From positions 1 to 64,000 of the forward strand of contig CAMFLX010000013.1 of the NCBI GenBank assembly GCA_945957555.1: a DNA stretch of 64,000 nucleotides, in the 5' to 3' direction. Positions within the stretch are counted from its first letter, which is position 1; each line of letters opens with the position of its first letter. Both the position numbers and the translations under genes were made by a program. This document shows, one piece after another, positions 8,734-17,444 of this stretch. Source of the DNA: an uncultured Cytophagales bacterium (GTDB lineage Bacteria; Bacteroidota; Bacteroidia; Cytophagales; UBA9547). Below the pieces are notes generated by a model that was not told the DNA's origin, did no database searches, and saw only the letters and a program-made list of their open reading frames with translations.

Positions 8734-11358
8734 TCATTTCGGAGGAATGAGGGTCGGGTCTGCACCCATTTGTTCCTCGGGTAAATTTAGCTTTTCTTTC
8801 TCCTCTTTTTTAATAACCGTCTGATCTGGAGCCCCCCCCTCTACTGGTTTTTCCTCTGCCTGCTGAACTGGGTTACCTGCAGGATTAACTTGGTCCGTTG
8901 GCGTATTGTTTTGTATGTTTGGGTCCACTCCTTGCTGCACTGGAACAACAGGATTGTCCTGCGGCGTATTCGGATCGTTTTGTACCTGAGGTTTGTTTGG
9001 TGTGGTGTTTTGTATATTGGATTCTGATGGCTTTGGAGCATTTTTAGCCTGCTCCATAGAGTCCAATTTCACCTTCCACTTCTTCTCTATTTCTTCTTTA
9101 AGCTTGATACGATCTTCACATTGCTTGATCAATATGGTAGTATATTCTTTTAAAGTGGAGTCTTTATTATTCTTGTCAAACTCCAAGAGTGAAGCCCTAT
9201 AGGTATACACATCTTTAGTTCTGGCTTTCACCAATACACTGATCAACTCAAGCTTACCCTTGAACGGTGTCTCTGGATTTTCTTTGACGGTCACTTGTGC
9301 CAAAGTATCTGCTTGTCCATAAGCCTTAGCCTCATACAATCTAAACACTGACTGATATTGTCCCAAATATTTTTTATAGACCAAGTTCTCCTTTTCACGC
9401 CAGTTAGGGTCGATGAGCCCTTTCGCAAATTCATTATTGGGATGATTGGTGAGCAAGAGGTTCTTATAATACTCCGCCTTCTCGGAATCTTTATCCTTAT
9501 AAATCAAATATAAAAGATATAAAGCATCGGGTTCATGGTCGTTACCAGGAAGTCTTTTGTTCATGCCTAGGTAGGTATCTACTGCATTATCAGTCTCCTC
9601 TAATTTGAACTGGTAGATCTTACCCAAGTGAAACATCGCATCAGCCATATTTTGATTGGAAGTCTCCAGCATCTTAGGCGTCAAAGGAATGTTTTTGTAA
9701 AGCTCCTGCTTGTCCAGTTTCTTGCCCAAAAAGCCATCCTTGTCAGGCTTTGGGGCATTCGGGTCGGCATTGGCCAATTCATTATTTTTTTGTGTTGCCG
9801 AATCTTCTTGAAGCTCTTCTGGGTTAGGCTCTACCTTTTCTTTGGTTGAGCGTCTCCAGTGGTCTTCGAGTACCCTATTCCCCCAAAGTTTTTTGAAATC
9901 CGTCTTGCCACTTTGTACTGTTGCGTAGTTGTAAAAGTACCATTTCGCATTAGGATCATTATTTAAAACACTGGCAGTAGACTGTGCAAGTTCCTTAGCC
10001 TTGGCTTCTCTTTCTGCTTTCTGTTTCTCCGCTCTCTTTTGCGCCAAAAATTCTACCTTCTGGTTTTTATAATCTTCCTCAATGAAGGCATCCAATTTTC
10101 TGCTAATGGCCGCAGTATCTAGTTTAGCTATCTTTTGAAGGCTGTCTTCAAGTACAATAATGTCATAGTACTTGGCAAACTCGTCCAAAATGTTTTTCCT
10201 TTTGGCAATTTTTTTATAGTCTTTGTGGGTTTGTGGCAAAGTCGTCAAAGCACTATCATAATACAACTTAGCTTTTTTGTAGTTTTTGTAATGCTCATAG
10301 TTAAGCTCACCGAGTTTAAGATAAGAATAGCCCTTTTGCACAGGGTTAGAGATCTCTGTTTTGAGTGATTTCTCCAAATAGCCAGTAGCTTTAGCATAGT
10401 TTTTATATTTGAGCTCATAGTTGGCCATTTCGTAGTATATCTTGTCGTTATACTCCTTGTTTTTCGGATCCTTGAGCATTTTCTTGAAATACTTTTGGAT
10501 CTTCTTGCCTTGTTTCTCAGAGGCGACATCAGAAACTTGGGCAGCGTATAAGCGCGCATAGAAACCTAGCTCATAAGGAGGATTGTTCTTAATCGTTTTC
10601 TGATAGTTGATATAGGCCGACGAGTCCCTATTGTACATTTGATAAATCTGCGCTGCTATAAAATGTAACCGAGCACGTTTATCCCTCTTATACACCCATC
10701 TTGAAGTTAATGGGATTGCCTTTTGTACATACTTGTTGGCGTGTGCAAACTCACCCACTTTAGTATGAAAATAGGTCTTAGCAATATAATATTCCCTCTT
10801 GTTGCGTTTGTTGAGTTTTTCTTCCGACAGTTGTGTAAAAACCTCCGCTGCCGCAAAATAATCATCGCTCTTTGTATAGGTATTAGCAAGCCAGATCAAC
10901 GCCTCATGCCTATCATTATCGTTCTTGGTTTTGGTATTTACATATTTAAATGTCTCTCTTGCGTTTTTAAAGTCGTTTAAATATAAACGAGTTTTTCCAA
11001 TAAGTATAAAAGCATTGTCAGCCCAACGACTCTCCCCATTCCAACTGTCTTTAGACCAATAGGTACCTCCATGCCAATCGATTCCCAAGGAAGCCTTTTT
11101 CATACATTCCTCTCCTTGTGCCTTGATGGTTTTTGACATATTGGAGTCACAGTCAGGATATACCCTCAATACTAAGTTGTAATCATCCTTATGACTTTTC
11201 CAGAGATCCATCTCAATCTCCTTCATCTTTTCGTTGGCTATGAAGTACTTGTTATAGTGGAGACAGGTATCATGATAATTTTTCTTTACTGCATGGCAAG
11301 ACTGCAGCAAAACCCAAACAAGTAATATTCCGTAGTATATAAAATATTTTTTTATCAT
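8734..11358 (-). CDS. sprE: SprE/PorW-like TPR lipoprotein of the type IX secretion system
   Basis: 874 aa. The N-terminus is a lipoprotein signal with lipobox LLQSC (Cys21). Residues 110-400 hold TPR-like helical repeats; about 430-480 is a charged, coiled-coil-prone stretch (KRAEKQKAEREAKAKE); further TPR-like helices follow at 580-720; the last 110 residues are a Pro/Gln/Asn-rich low-complexity tail. This matches SprE (Flavobacterium) / PorW (Porphyromonas), an outer-membrane lipoprotein needed for T9SS secretion and gliding. The neighbourhood fits: a bactofilin and an M23-like gene diverge from it and PBP1A follows. The xylanase at 15276 carries a T9SS sorting tail, so the substrate system is present. 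Assignment rests on domain order and context rather than a diagnostic motif. Confidence 0.8.
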   Translation of the reverse strand: MIKKYFIYYGILLVWVLLQSCHAVKKNYHDTCLHYNKYFIANEKMKEIEMDLWKSHKDDYNLVLRVYPDCDSNMSKTIKAQGEECMKKASLGIDWHGGTYWSKDSWNGESRWADNAFILIGKTRLYLNDFKNARETFKYVNTKTKNDNDRHEALIWLANTYTKSDDYFAAAEVFTQLSEEKLNKRNKREYYIAKTYFHTKVGEFAHANKYVQKAIPLTSRWVYKRDKRARLHFIAAQIYQMYNRDSSAYINYQKTIKNNPPYELGFYARLYAAQVSDVASEKQGKKIQKYFKKMLKDPKNKEYNDKIYYEMANYELKYKNYAKATGYLEKSLKTEISNPVQKGYSYLKLGELNYEHYKNYKKAKLYYDSALTTLPQTHKDYKKIAKRKNILDEFAKYYDIIVLEDSLQKIAKLDTAAISRKLDAFIEEDYKNQKVEFLAQKRAEKQKAEREAKAKELAQSTASVLNNDPNAKWYFYNYATVQSGKTDFKKLWGNRVLEDHWRRSTKEKVEPNPEELQEDSATQKNNELANADPNAPKPDKDGFLGKKLDKQELYKNIPLTPKMLETSNQNMADAMFHLGKIYQFKLEETDNAVDTYLGMNKRLPGNDHEPDALYLLYLIYKDKDSEKAEYYKNLLLTNHPNNEFAKGLIDPNWREKENLVYKKYLGQYQSVFRLYEAKAYGQADTLAQVTVKENPETPFKGKLELISVLVKARTKDVYTYRASLLEFDKNNKDSTLKEYTTILIKQCEDRIKLKEEIEKKWKVKLDSMEQAKNAPKPSESNIQNTTPNKPQVQNDPNTPQDNPVVPVQQGVDPNIQNNTPTDQVNPAGNPVQQAEEKPVEGGAPDQTVIKKEEKEKLNLPEEQMGADPTLIPPK

Positions 11359-11368
11359 CAGTAATTAG

Positions 11369-11376
11369 CAAATTTA
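11369..11376 (-). promoter_or_regulatory. Candidate -7 box for the sprE operon
   Basis: Minus-strand TAAATTTG fits the Bacteroidota sigma-factor -7 consensus TAnnTTTG. It lies about 10 bases upstream of the sprE ATG, which would give a very short leader; no clear TTG is seen near -33. Confidence 0.3.
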
Positions 11377-11407
11377 ACAATAGTTATTTAATAAAGTTAA
11401 TTCTTGT

Positions 11408-11415
11408 TATTTTTG
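11408..11415 (+). promoter_or_regulatory. Candidate -7 box for the M23-like/bactofilin transcript
   Basis: TATTTTTG matches TAnnTTTG exactly and ends 26 bases before the proposed TTG start at 11442. This supports a start close to 11442 although no ATG is present there. The -33 region is AT-rich without a clear TTG. Confidence 0.4.
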
Positions 11416-11441
11416 TAGAGAGCAATTTTTTTTATAGAACG

Positions 11442-11786
11442 TTGAAAAAAAGAAAAACATTATACGAATGGCTAAGTACGAAACTTGTTGTCATCATTAA
11501 AAACGAAGAAAATTTCGCAAACAAGATAAGTTTAAGAATTAGTTATTCAAAGATTTTTTTATTTTCCATCATTTTTATAATTTTATTTCTATCACTGTAT
11601 ACTTGGGCCTTGAACAATTTCTTGGGAGCTTGGCTGAATCCTGAATACAAACAAGTACTGATTAATAAAAAATACGTCAAGCTTACGAATAGAGTGGATT
11701 CGCTTGAAAGAGAAATAAAGCTTAGGGACCAGTTCTTAGAAAACATCAAAAATGTTATTGAGCCCAAAGAAGACACTCCAAAATAA
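11442..11786 (+). CDS. Short membrane protein resembling the N-terminus of M23 (LytM) peptidases
   Basis: 114 aa with a TTG start (no ATG available; the frame is open a little further upstream). Basic N-terminus with KNEENFANKISLRISYSK, one transmembrane helix at about residues 36-56, then a coiled-coil-like segment (YVKLTNRVDSLEREIKLRDQFLENI). This is the arrangement that precedes the LytM/M23 domain in Bacteroidota peptidases encoded beside bactofilin genes. Here the frame ends right after the coiled coil, and the bactofilin ATG is 12 bases downstream, so the peptidase domain is missing rather than frameshifted out of view. It may be a scaffold that recruits a separate hydrolase, or a degenerated gene. 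Resemblance is from remembered neighbours, not an alignment. Confidence 0.6.
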   Translation: MKKRKTLYEWLSTKLVVIIKNEENFANKISLRISYSKIFLFSIIFIILFLSLYTWALNNFLGAWLNPEYKQVLINKKYVKLTNRVDSLEREIKLRDQFLENIKNVIEPKEDTPK

Positions 11787-11798
11787 AAATTAACCATT

Positions 11799-12239
11799 AT
11801 GTTTAAAAAAGAGAAAATTTCCGAAAAAGAGCTTACGACCCAGAGCAATTTCTTAAGCCAAACTACCCAAATAGAGGGTAACATAAAAGCGCAAGGCAAT
11901 TTTAGACTTGAGGGTACAATCATTGGCAACGTTGAGTGTTCTGCAAAGTTTATACTAAGCGAAACATCAAAAATACAGGGCAATTTGTATGCGACCAATG
12001 CTGAAATTTCGGGTGAAGTGGTTGGTGATATCGAAATAAAAGAATTGCTTTCCCTGAAAGCAAGCGCAAGAATCAACGGCAACATCAAAAGTAATAAACT
12101 ACTAGTAGAACCAGGCGCTACCATTAATGGTAACTTCAAAACTAGCCCTGGCATTGTTCCAAATTCAGGCAACAGTAACAGTAGTACACCACATCACAAT
12201 AACGCTACCAAAAAACCAGAAGAGAAAACTTTAGCGTAA
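11799..12239 (+). CDS. Bactofilin (polymer-forming cytoskeletal protein)
   Basis: 146 aa. Bactofilins are nucleotide-free filament proteins whose central right-handed beta-helix polymerises end to end and positions cell-wall enzymes. The core spans about residues 20-110, with regular hydrophobic/Gly/Asn steps such as IEGNIKAQGNFRLEGTIIGNVEC and INGNIKSNKLLVEPGATINGNF; both ends are polar and disordered. It is 12 bases after the M23-like membrane gene and probably cotranscribed with it; the pair is a typical cell-shape module. No membrane segment of its own, so the upstream protein may anchor it. High confidence in the family. Confidence 0.9.
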   Translation: MFKKEKISEKELTTQSNFLSQTTQIEGNIKAQGNFRLEGTIIGNVECSAKFILSETSKIQGNLYATNAEISGEVVGDIEIKELLSLKASARINGNIKSNKLLVEPGATINGNFKTSPGIVPNSGNSNSSTPHHNNATKKPEEKTLA

Positions 12240-12264
12240 TATTTTTTAATTTTTCCTATCCATA

Positions 12265-13809
12265 ATGCTCTCTAAAACTTTCGGCAGTGCCGTATTTGGT
12301 GTGAATGCCCATGTCATAACTATTGAAGTCAATGTACTCAGTGGTACAAAAATATTTATGGTGGGCTTGCCCGACAATGCCATTAAAGAAAGTGAACACC
12401 GAATAGAGAGCGCGCTTAAGCATTTTGGATATGTGGTACCACGACAAAAAGTGGTGATCAACCTTGCACCCGCTGATATCAAAAAAGAAGGGGCAGCCTA
12501 TGATTTACCCATTGCGCTCGGCATGCTTCAGTCATCGGGACAAATAACAGCCGATGACTTGGATAAATATGTGATTATGGGCGAGCTCTCTTTAGATGGA
12601 ATATTGAGACCCATCAAAGGCGTTTTACCCATAGCAATAGAAGCACGAAAGCAAGGATTCAAAGGTTTTATTCTGCCGAAGGAAAACGCAAAAGAAGCCG
12701 CGATTGTAAATAATATTGATATTATCGGCGTAGAGACTCTTAAGGAAGCGACTGAATATCTAGAAAAAAATCTGCATATTGAACCTTTAGTGGTCGATAC
12801 TCGAGATCTTTTCTTCAGTACTCTCAACGATTACGAAGTTGATTTTTCCAATGTGCAAGGTCAAGAAACCATAAAAAGAGCTATGGAAATTGCGGCTGCA
12901 GGAGGGCATAACGTCATCATGATCGGCCCTCCTGGTGCAGGAAAAACCATGTTGGCCAAAAGGCTTCCGACCATTTTACCACCCTTAACACTCCAAGAAG
13001 CTTTAGAAACTACCAAGATTCATTCGGTAGCGGGCAAAATGAAAGGCGTAGGTTTGATCTCACATAGACCATTTAGGGCGCCCCATCATACCATCAGTGA
13101 TGTGGCTATGGTAGGTGGGGGCGGAATTCCCCAACCTGGTGAAATATCTCTGGCACATAATGGCGTTCTCTTCTTAGATGAATTGCCTGAATATAAAAGA
13201 ACAGTGCTGGAGGTCATGCGTCAGCCACTTGAAGACCGCAAAGTATCTATAGCGAGAGCAAAGCTGACGGTGGATTTCCCAGCAAACTTCATGTTGATCG
13301 CAAGCATGAACCCTTGTCCTTGTGGCTACTACAATCATCCTGAAAAAGAATGTAGTTGCCCCCCAGGTGCTGTACAAAAATACTTGAACAAGATCAGTGG
13401 CCCTTTGCTTGACAGAATAGATCTCCATGTGGAAGTTACTCCTGTGACTTTTGACCAAATGACCTCTAACCGCAAAGCCCAGAGCAGTGAAGAAATAAGA
13501 GAACGTGTTGTAAAATCGAGATTGATTCAAGAGGAACGGTTTAAAGATCATCCTCATATTCATTCCAATGCGATGATGCCTTCACAAATGGTCAAAGAAA
13601 TCTGCCTCATCAATGAAAGCGGCAAGACTCTACTTAAAACAGCAATGGAACGTTTGGGCCTCTCTGCAAGAGCCTATGATAGAATTTTGAAAGTAAGTCG
13701 TACCATCGCAGATCTTGCTGGTTCAGAAAATATAAAGATCGAACATTTGGCTGAAGCCATACAATTTAGAAGTTTAGATAGAGAAACTTGGGGTAATGAC
13801 AACCCCTAA
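12265..13809 (+). CDS. comM: YifB/ComM-type Mg-chelatase-like AAA+ ATPase
   Basis: 514 aa. ComM (YifB) is a hexameric helicase that assists branch migration when incoming DNA is integrated during natural transformation; many non-competent bacteria also carry it. The N-terminal ChlI/Lon-protease-like fold starts MLSKTFGSAVFGVNA. Walker A GPPGAGKTM lies at about residues 220-228, followed by HHTISDVAMVGGGGIPQPGEISLAHNG with Walker B LFLDELPE. A Cys-rich zinc-like patch, NPCPCGYYNHPEKECSCPPG, sits near 350-370, and the C-terminal Mg-chelatase domain ends in FRSLDRETW. Length is normal for the family. It follows bactofilin by 25 bases. Confidence 0.92.
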   Translation: MLSKTFGSAVFGVNAHVITIEVNVLSGTKIFMVGLPDNAIKESEHRIESALKHFGYVVPRQKVVINLAPADIKKEGAAYDLPIALGMLQSSGQITADDLDKYVIMGELSLDGILRPIKGVLPIAIEARKQGFKGFILPKENAKEAAIVNNIDIIGVETLKEATEYLEKNLHIEPLVVDTRDLFFSTLNDYEVDFSNVQGQETIKRAMEIAAAGGHNVIMIGPPGAGKTMLAKRLPTILPPLTLQEALETTKIHSVAGKMKGVGLISHRPFRAPHHTISDVAMVGGGGIPQPGEISLAHNGVLFLDELPEYKRTVLEVMRQPLEDRKVSIARAKLTVDFPANFMLIASMNPCPCGYYNHPEKECSCPPGAVQKYLNKISGPLLDRIDLHVEVTPVTFDQMTSNRKAQSSEEIRERVVKSRLIQEERFKDHPHIHSNAMMPSQMVKEICLINESGKTLLKTAMERLGLSARAYDRILKVSRTIADLAGSENIKIEHLAEAIQFRSLDRETWGNDNP

Positions 13810-13912
13810 ACTCTGAGACTCGAATTTTTGTAACTATCCAAGGAATAATTTGATTTTTTTAGATATTAATGTTTTTGATTGTAAATTATAATTATTACAT
13901 TTGTTATTATAC

Positions 13913-14020
13913 ATCGCTCCTTTAGGAAGCGATAAAGATTTTGTTTTTCCATAGCTGGTTGAAAGCCTAAAGGCCCCAAAATATTGTAGTTCGCTACAAT
14001 TGCCTTTAGGTTTCTTTTTT
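13913..14020 (+). other. Structured intergenic element with mutually exclusive hairpins, in a gene-free stretch (13810-14699)
   Basis: A first hairpin (13913-13933) carries CCTTTAGG in its apical half. A second begins AAGCCTAAAGGC (13963-13974) and pairs with GCCTTTAGGTTT (14002-14013), enclosing an inner perfect stem ATTGTAG/CTACAAT with a TTCG loop (13983-14000); it is followed by C-TTTTTT-GCC-TTTTTT. The three segments CCTTTAGG, CCTAAAGG and CCTTTAGG can pair in two alternative ways, as in attenuators. It may simply be the yifB terminator. The rest of the gap (14021-14699) is AT-rich and I see nothing further in it. Confidence 0.45.
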
Positions 14021-14699
14021 GCCTTTTTTGAAATCCTTTGTTCCAATTTTACAACCAAAAGCATAACCCTTTTCCTACCTGATCAATTGATCAAGAAATA
14101 TACTAACTGGAGAAACCATTCTTTCTAATTAATCCTAAACCCTATGGGCATGCAGCTTTTGTTAATCCATTAAACACATGATTATCAATACCCACCAAAT
14201 ATTATATGATAACAAATTTATTACTTATGTACTATCCCCCTCAAAAAAGTAAAGCTTGGTTTAAGTTTTAATTTCCATTTAAAAAGAATTAATCGAATAA
14301 AATAATTGTATGTCTTCACAGAAATGCTGAACCAAGATTCTCATACAAAATCTTAACTCCAAATCGACATCAAAGATCCATTGATGATTAAACTTATATT
14401 TCTTTTCTCCCAATATTTTATGTACACCACCCTTTTATGGGGCTATTATTTATAAAATATTAATATTTAAATACAAATATTACATAATTTTGCTCACGTA
14501 GGAATAAATCTAATAGCTCTACTGTCATAACAATTATACCCCCATACATAGTCTTATTTAAAAGAAACGATGATCACTTGCCAAACTAAATAGATCTAGA
14601 CTTAGTTGTTTTGGTGACGTAGGCAATTAGAAATTTGCAGATATTAAGTGTATCTCATATCTTGCCAGAATCAGTATTCCGCGAACATTCTCGACTTTT

Positions 14700-15215
14700 A
14701 TGGAGACTCATTATATTCAAATTATCAAAACATTAGTTACCCTTATCCCCTTATTGATTGCGCGTTTGCTCATCGTAAAGGCCATTAAACGTATTGCCAT
14801 GAAGTTTAATTTTGGCTTAGAGCGCATCCGGGTTACCTATCGCATCATCAATCTACTTTTTTTAATGATTATCGGAATTATGCTGGCAGGAATATGGGGA
14901 GTACAAAGGGACGAACTCTTATTCTTTGTAACCTCTACTGTTACCGTATTGGGTATTGCATTCTTTGCACAATGGTCAATCCTTTCCAACATCACCTCTG
15001 GCCTCGTCCTTTTTTTCAATCATCCCTTGAAGATTGGTGATCAAATTCAAATCTTTGAGAAAGATTTTAAAGTAGAAGGAAAGCTCAAGGATATTTCAAT
15101 CTTTTTCCTACATATTGAAACATTGGACGGTAATCGTATCACAGTACCAAACTCGATAGCTTTGCAAAAAACAATCCTAGTAGTATCGAACAATCAGGAA
15201 TTAGACGAGGAATAA
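14700..15215 (+). CDS. Small MscS-type mechanosensitive channel
   Basis: 171 aa. MscS channels open under membrane tension to release solutes on osmotic downshock. Three hydrophobic segments (about residues 5-25, 48-68, 74-98) are followed by the beta-domain. The pore-helix/beta junction reads QWSILSNITSGLVLFFNHPLKIGDQI, with the family's NxxSGxxLxxxxPxxIGD pattern. The C-terminal alpha/beta domain of the full-length family is missing, so this is a minimal form. Single gene with a shared terminator to the convergent xylanase gene. Family assignment is strong; gating properties of such short members are not predictable. Confidence 0.9.
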   Translation: METHYIQIIKTLVTLIPLLIARLLIVKAIKRIAMKFNFGLERIRVTYRIINLLFLMIIGIMLAGIWGVQRDELLFFVTSTVTVLGIAFFAQWSILSNITSGLVLFFNHPLKIGDQIQIFEKDFKVEGKLKDISIFFLHIETLDGNRITVPNSIALQKTILVVSNNQELDEE

Positions 15216-15231
15216 TATCTTAAAAAAATAA

Positions 15232-15262
15232 AGGGGCGGAAGTATCTAGACCTTCTGCCCCT
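15232..15262. terminator. Bidirectional terminator between mscS-like and xylanase genes
   Basis: Stem AGGGGCGGAAG (15232-15242) with CTTCTGCCCCT (15252-15262), one mismatch, between two convergent genes and flanked by AAAAAATAA. Confidence 0.7.
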
Positions 15263-15275
15263 ATGCACAATATGA

Positions 15276-16859
15276 TCAATATTTTAATATCTTAATCGTC
15301 CTTGTTTGATTTGCCTGGCGGATTCTTACTACATACGAGCCTCGAGGAAGGCTCCCTCCTAGCTTCAACGATCCATTGGCAAGACCACTTGACAATTCTA
15401 TGCCAGAGATACTATATACTGAATAGGCAAAATCGCCCAAAACTTCTATTTTAATCTCATCAGAAAAAGGATTGGGGTGAAAGTTAAGGTCTTCATCATT
15501 CAAAACGGTATTTCCCACTTCGTCTAGAGCAGTTACGTTCTCAGAATTTTGCGTACAAAACGGATATTTGACATCTGTTCTAGCAGTCATATATTGTTTA
15601 ATCCATTGCATAGCAGGGCTTTCTGTCGGATTGGCACTAGCGGATGATACGAGACCTGTATTATCCTTCCATGTTTGACCGTCTATATAACCCCACAGGG
15701 TAATACCCGCAACGGCTGGGTGCTCGTAATACACTGGAAACAGGGTTTGATATCTCGTTTTCTGAGTATTGTCATCACCAGAAATGTCCAACTCTGTAAC
15801 AAAGATAGGAACTCCACTTTTGGCCATAAGGTCTAGTGAGCTCTTCATTGCAGTTGCAGATAAAGTGTTAATGTTAAATTCATGTGCTTGAGTACCAAAA
15901 CCATCTATCAAATTCCTATCCCTCAGTACCTTTACCAAACCAAGCATCTGATTAATGGCATTCTGGTCGTTTTCAAGGCCATAGTCGTTCAATACCAATT
16001 TGGTATTAGGGAAACGCTGTCTGGCTTGCTCAAACAACCATATCTGCCAGTCATAGCCCGTGGAGCCATTGCCACCCAATCCATCTCTGAAATAGTTAGT
16101 ACCACCTGCATGAGTTCCCAATTGCTCGTTCAACACATCGACCTGATCTATATAAGGATATCTTGTCTTGATGGCATCCATATATTCTATCATTTCTGCC
16201 TTGAAATCTGCCACACCTAGGTTGGTGATCCAACTTGGATATTGACTTCCCCATGCGATCGCATGATATCTAAACATTAAGTTATTGTTTTTGGCATGAT
16301 TATAAGAAATATCGGCTTGTCCCCAACTCATGTTATCTCTAGAACCTTCAACAGAGCCCCACTTACAGCCATTTTCAGCCGTTACCCCGTTCCAATAGGT
16401 AAGATAATTAGCGGGTACACTACCAGCTACGATATTTGCCAAATATTTACCCTTACAAGCACTCAAACCTCTTGAAGTAACAGCATTCGTACCTACAGTA
16501 ACCAATACACCAGCTGAAGTACTCACGGTGCCAGCATTGTCAGTAGCTTTGGCTGTAATGGTATATGAACCGGCAACCAAATTATTCCACACATAAGTAT
16601 AGGTATTGTTGGTCGCTATAGTTGCCTCACCTAGTTTCGTGCTACCGTTGAAGAACTCAACTTTAGAAACAGAACCTCCAGTATAAGTACCTCCTATATC
16701 CGTGGCATATACTCTGATGGTCATGGCTTTTCCCACTTGAAAATACGCATTGCTATGCGGTGCGGTGATTACACACGACGGTGGTGTATTATTTTGTGCT
16801 GACAAAAGATGACAGAGCATCTGGAATGCAACAAACCATATTGTAAAATTCTTTTTCAT
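15276..16859 (-). CDS. Secreted GH10 endo-1,4-beta-xylanase with T9SS sorting domain
   Basis: 527 aa, hydrolyses internal beta-1,4 bonds of xylan outside the cell. Sec signal peptide (residues 1-21, ending LLSAQ). An Ig-like domain at about 25-125 starts PPSCVITAPHSNAYF. The GH10 barrel covers about 130-430, with acid/base Glu245 in DVLNEQLG and nucleophile Glu356 in FVTELDIS, both intact. The last 75 residues (starting NFHPNPFSDE and ending TRTIKILKY) are a type A T9SS C-terminal sorting domain, so the enzyme should leave through T9SS. Standalone gene, convergent with mscS. It is evidence for a plant-polysaccharide lifestyle. Confidence 0.95.
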   Translation of the reverse strand: MKKNFTIWFVAFQMLCHLLSAQNNTPPSCVITAPHSNAYFQVGKAMTIRVYATDIGGTYTGGSVSKVEFFNGSTKLGEATIATNNTYTYVWNNLVAGSYTITAKATDNAGTVSTSAGVLVTVGTNAVTSRGLSACKGKYLANIVAGSVPANYLTYWNGVTAENGCKWGSVEGSRDNMSWGQADISYNHAKNNNLMFRYHAIAWGSQYPSWITNLGVADFKAEMIEYMDAIKTRYPYIDQVDVLNEQLGTHAGGTNYFRDGLGGNGSTGYDWQIWLFEQARQRFPNTKLVLNDYGLENDQNAINQMLGLVKVLRDRNLIDGFGTQAHEFNINTLSATAMKSSLDLMAKSGVPIFVTELDISGDDNTQKTRYQTLFPVYYEHPAVAGITLWGYIDGQTWKDNTGLVSSASANPTESPAMQWIKQYMTARTDVKYPFCTQNSENVTALDEVGNTVLNDEDLNFHPNPFSDEIKIEVLGDFAYSVYSISGIELSSGLANGSLKLGGSLPRGSYVVRIRQANQTRTIKILKY

Positions 16860-17071
16860 AATGCTTTTTAATGTATTTTAAGAGTCTATTGGATACTCTG
16901 AGGATTTACACCTATCAAAAATTGCCTAAATATGCCAATTTCCTCATTTATTATTCTACATAGGAATGGAGATGAAGTAAACACAAATTGAATAATTAGA
17001 TTAAAAAATTGTAGATTTTTGGTATGACACAAAAGTACAGGGCCCTATTGATGGCTTGTGCCTATTAGAAT

Positions 17072-17293
17072 CTATACCTCTTCTTTATTTTTCTTAGGTG
17101 GGCAAGTATTAATACCAAAAATGTAGTAAAGTGGGCAAATGCTAATTGCACTCGTCACTATAAAAATAACTGAAAACACAACCAAGACCATTCCGAAAAC
17201 ACCTGGAATCGTATTGGCAAAGTACATGATCACAATAATTGCTGCGGCAATTATCCTTATGCTCCTATCGACGATTCCCATGTTCTTTTTCAT
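17072..17293 (-). CDS. DUF2892 family small membrane protein
   Basis: 73 aa with two hydrophobic helices (about residues 10-28 and 31-50), the start NMGIVDRSIRI and the internal CPLYYIFGINTCP typical of DUF2892 proteins, which are often linked to rhodanese or redox genes. The two cysteines flank the end of helix 2. It lies 150 bases from the RND operon end on the same strand, with a weak terminator between, so it is probably a separate transcript. Biochemical function unknown. Confidence 0.75.
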   Translation of the reverse strand: MKKNMGIVDRSIRIIAAAIIVIMYFANTIPGVFGMVLVVFSVIFIVTSAISICPLYYIFGINTCPPKKNKEEV

Positions 17294-17390
17294 TGTGATT
17301 ACTTTAAAGGGTTGACGAAATGACTCCTAGTACTATGTACGCTAACCACATTGCTTTGTTCTCATAGCTAGCATACAGCAACTAAACACG

Positions 17391-17418
17391 AAAGCGCCGA
17401 GAAACATCCCGACGCTTT
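17391..17418 (-). terminator. Possible terminator of the efflux operon
   Basis: AAAGCGCCG (17391-17399) pairs with CGACGCTTT (17410-17418) with one mismatch, 27 bases beyond the RND stop. The T run is short on the minus strand. Confidence 0.45.
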
Positions 17419-17444
17419 TGTGTACTAAAATCTATTGGAACATT

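Noticed and set aside
13834..14064. A 76-codon minus-strand frame in the gap after yifB
   Set aside because: It coincides with the hairpin element and its composition follows the stem repeats; no partner or start signal. Treated as noncoding structure.
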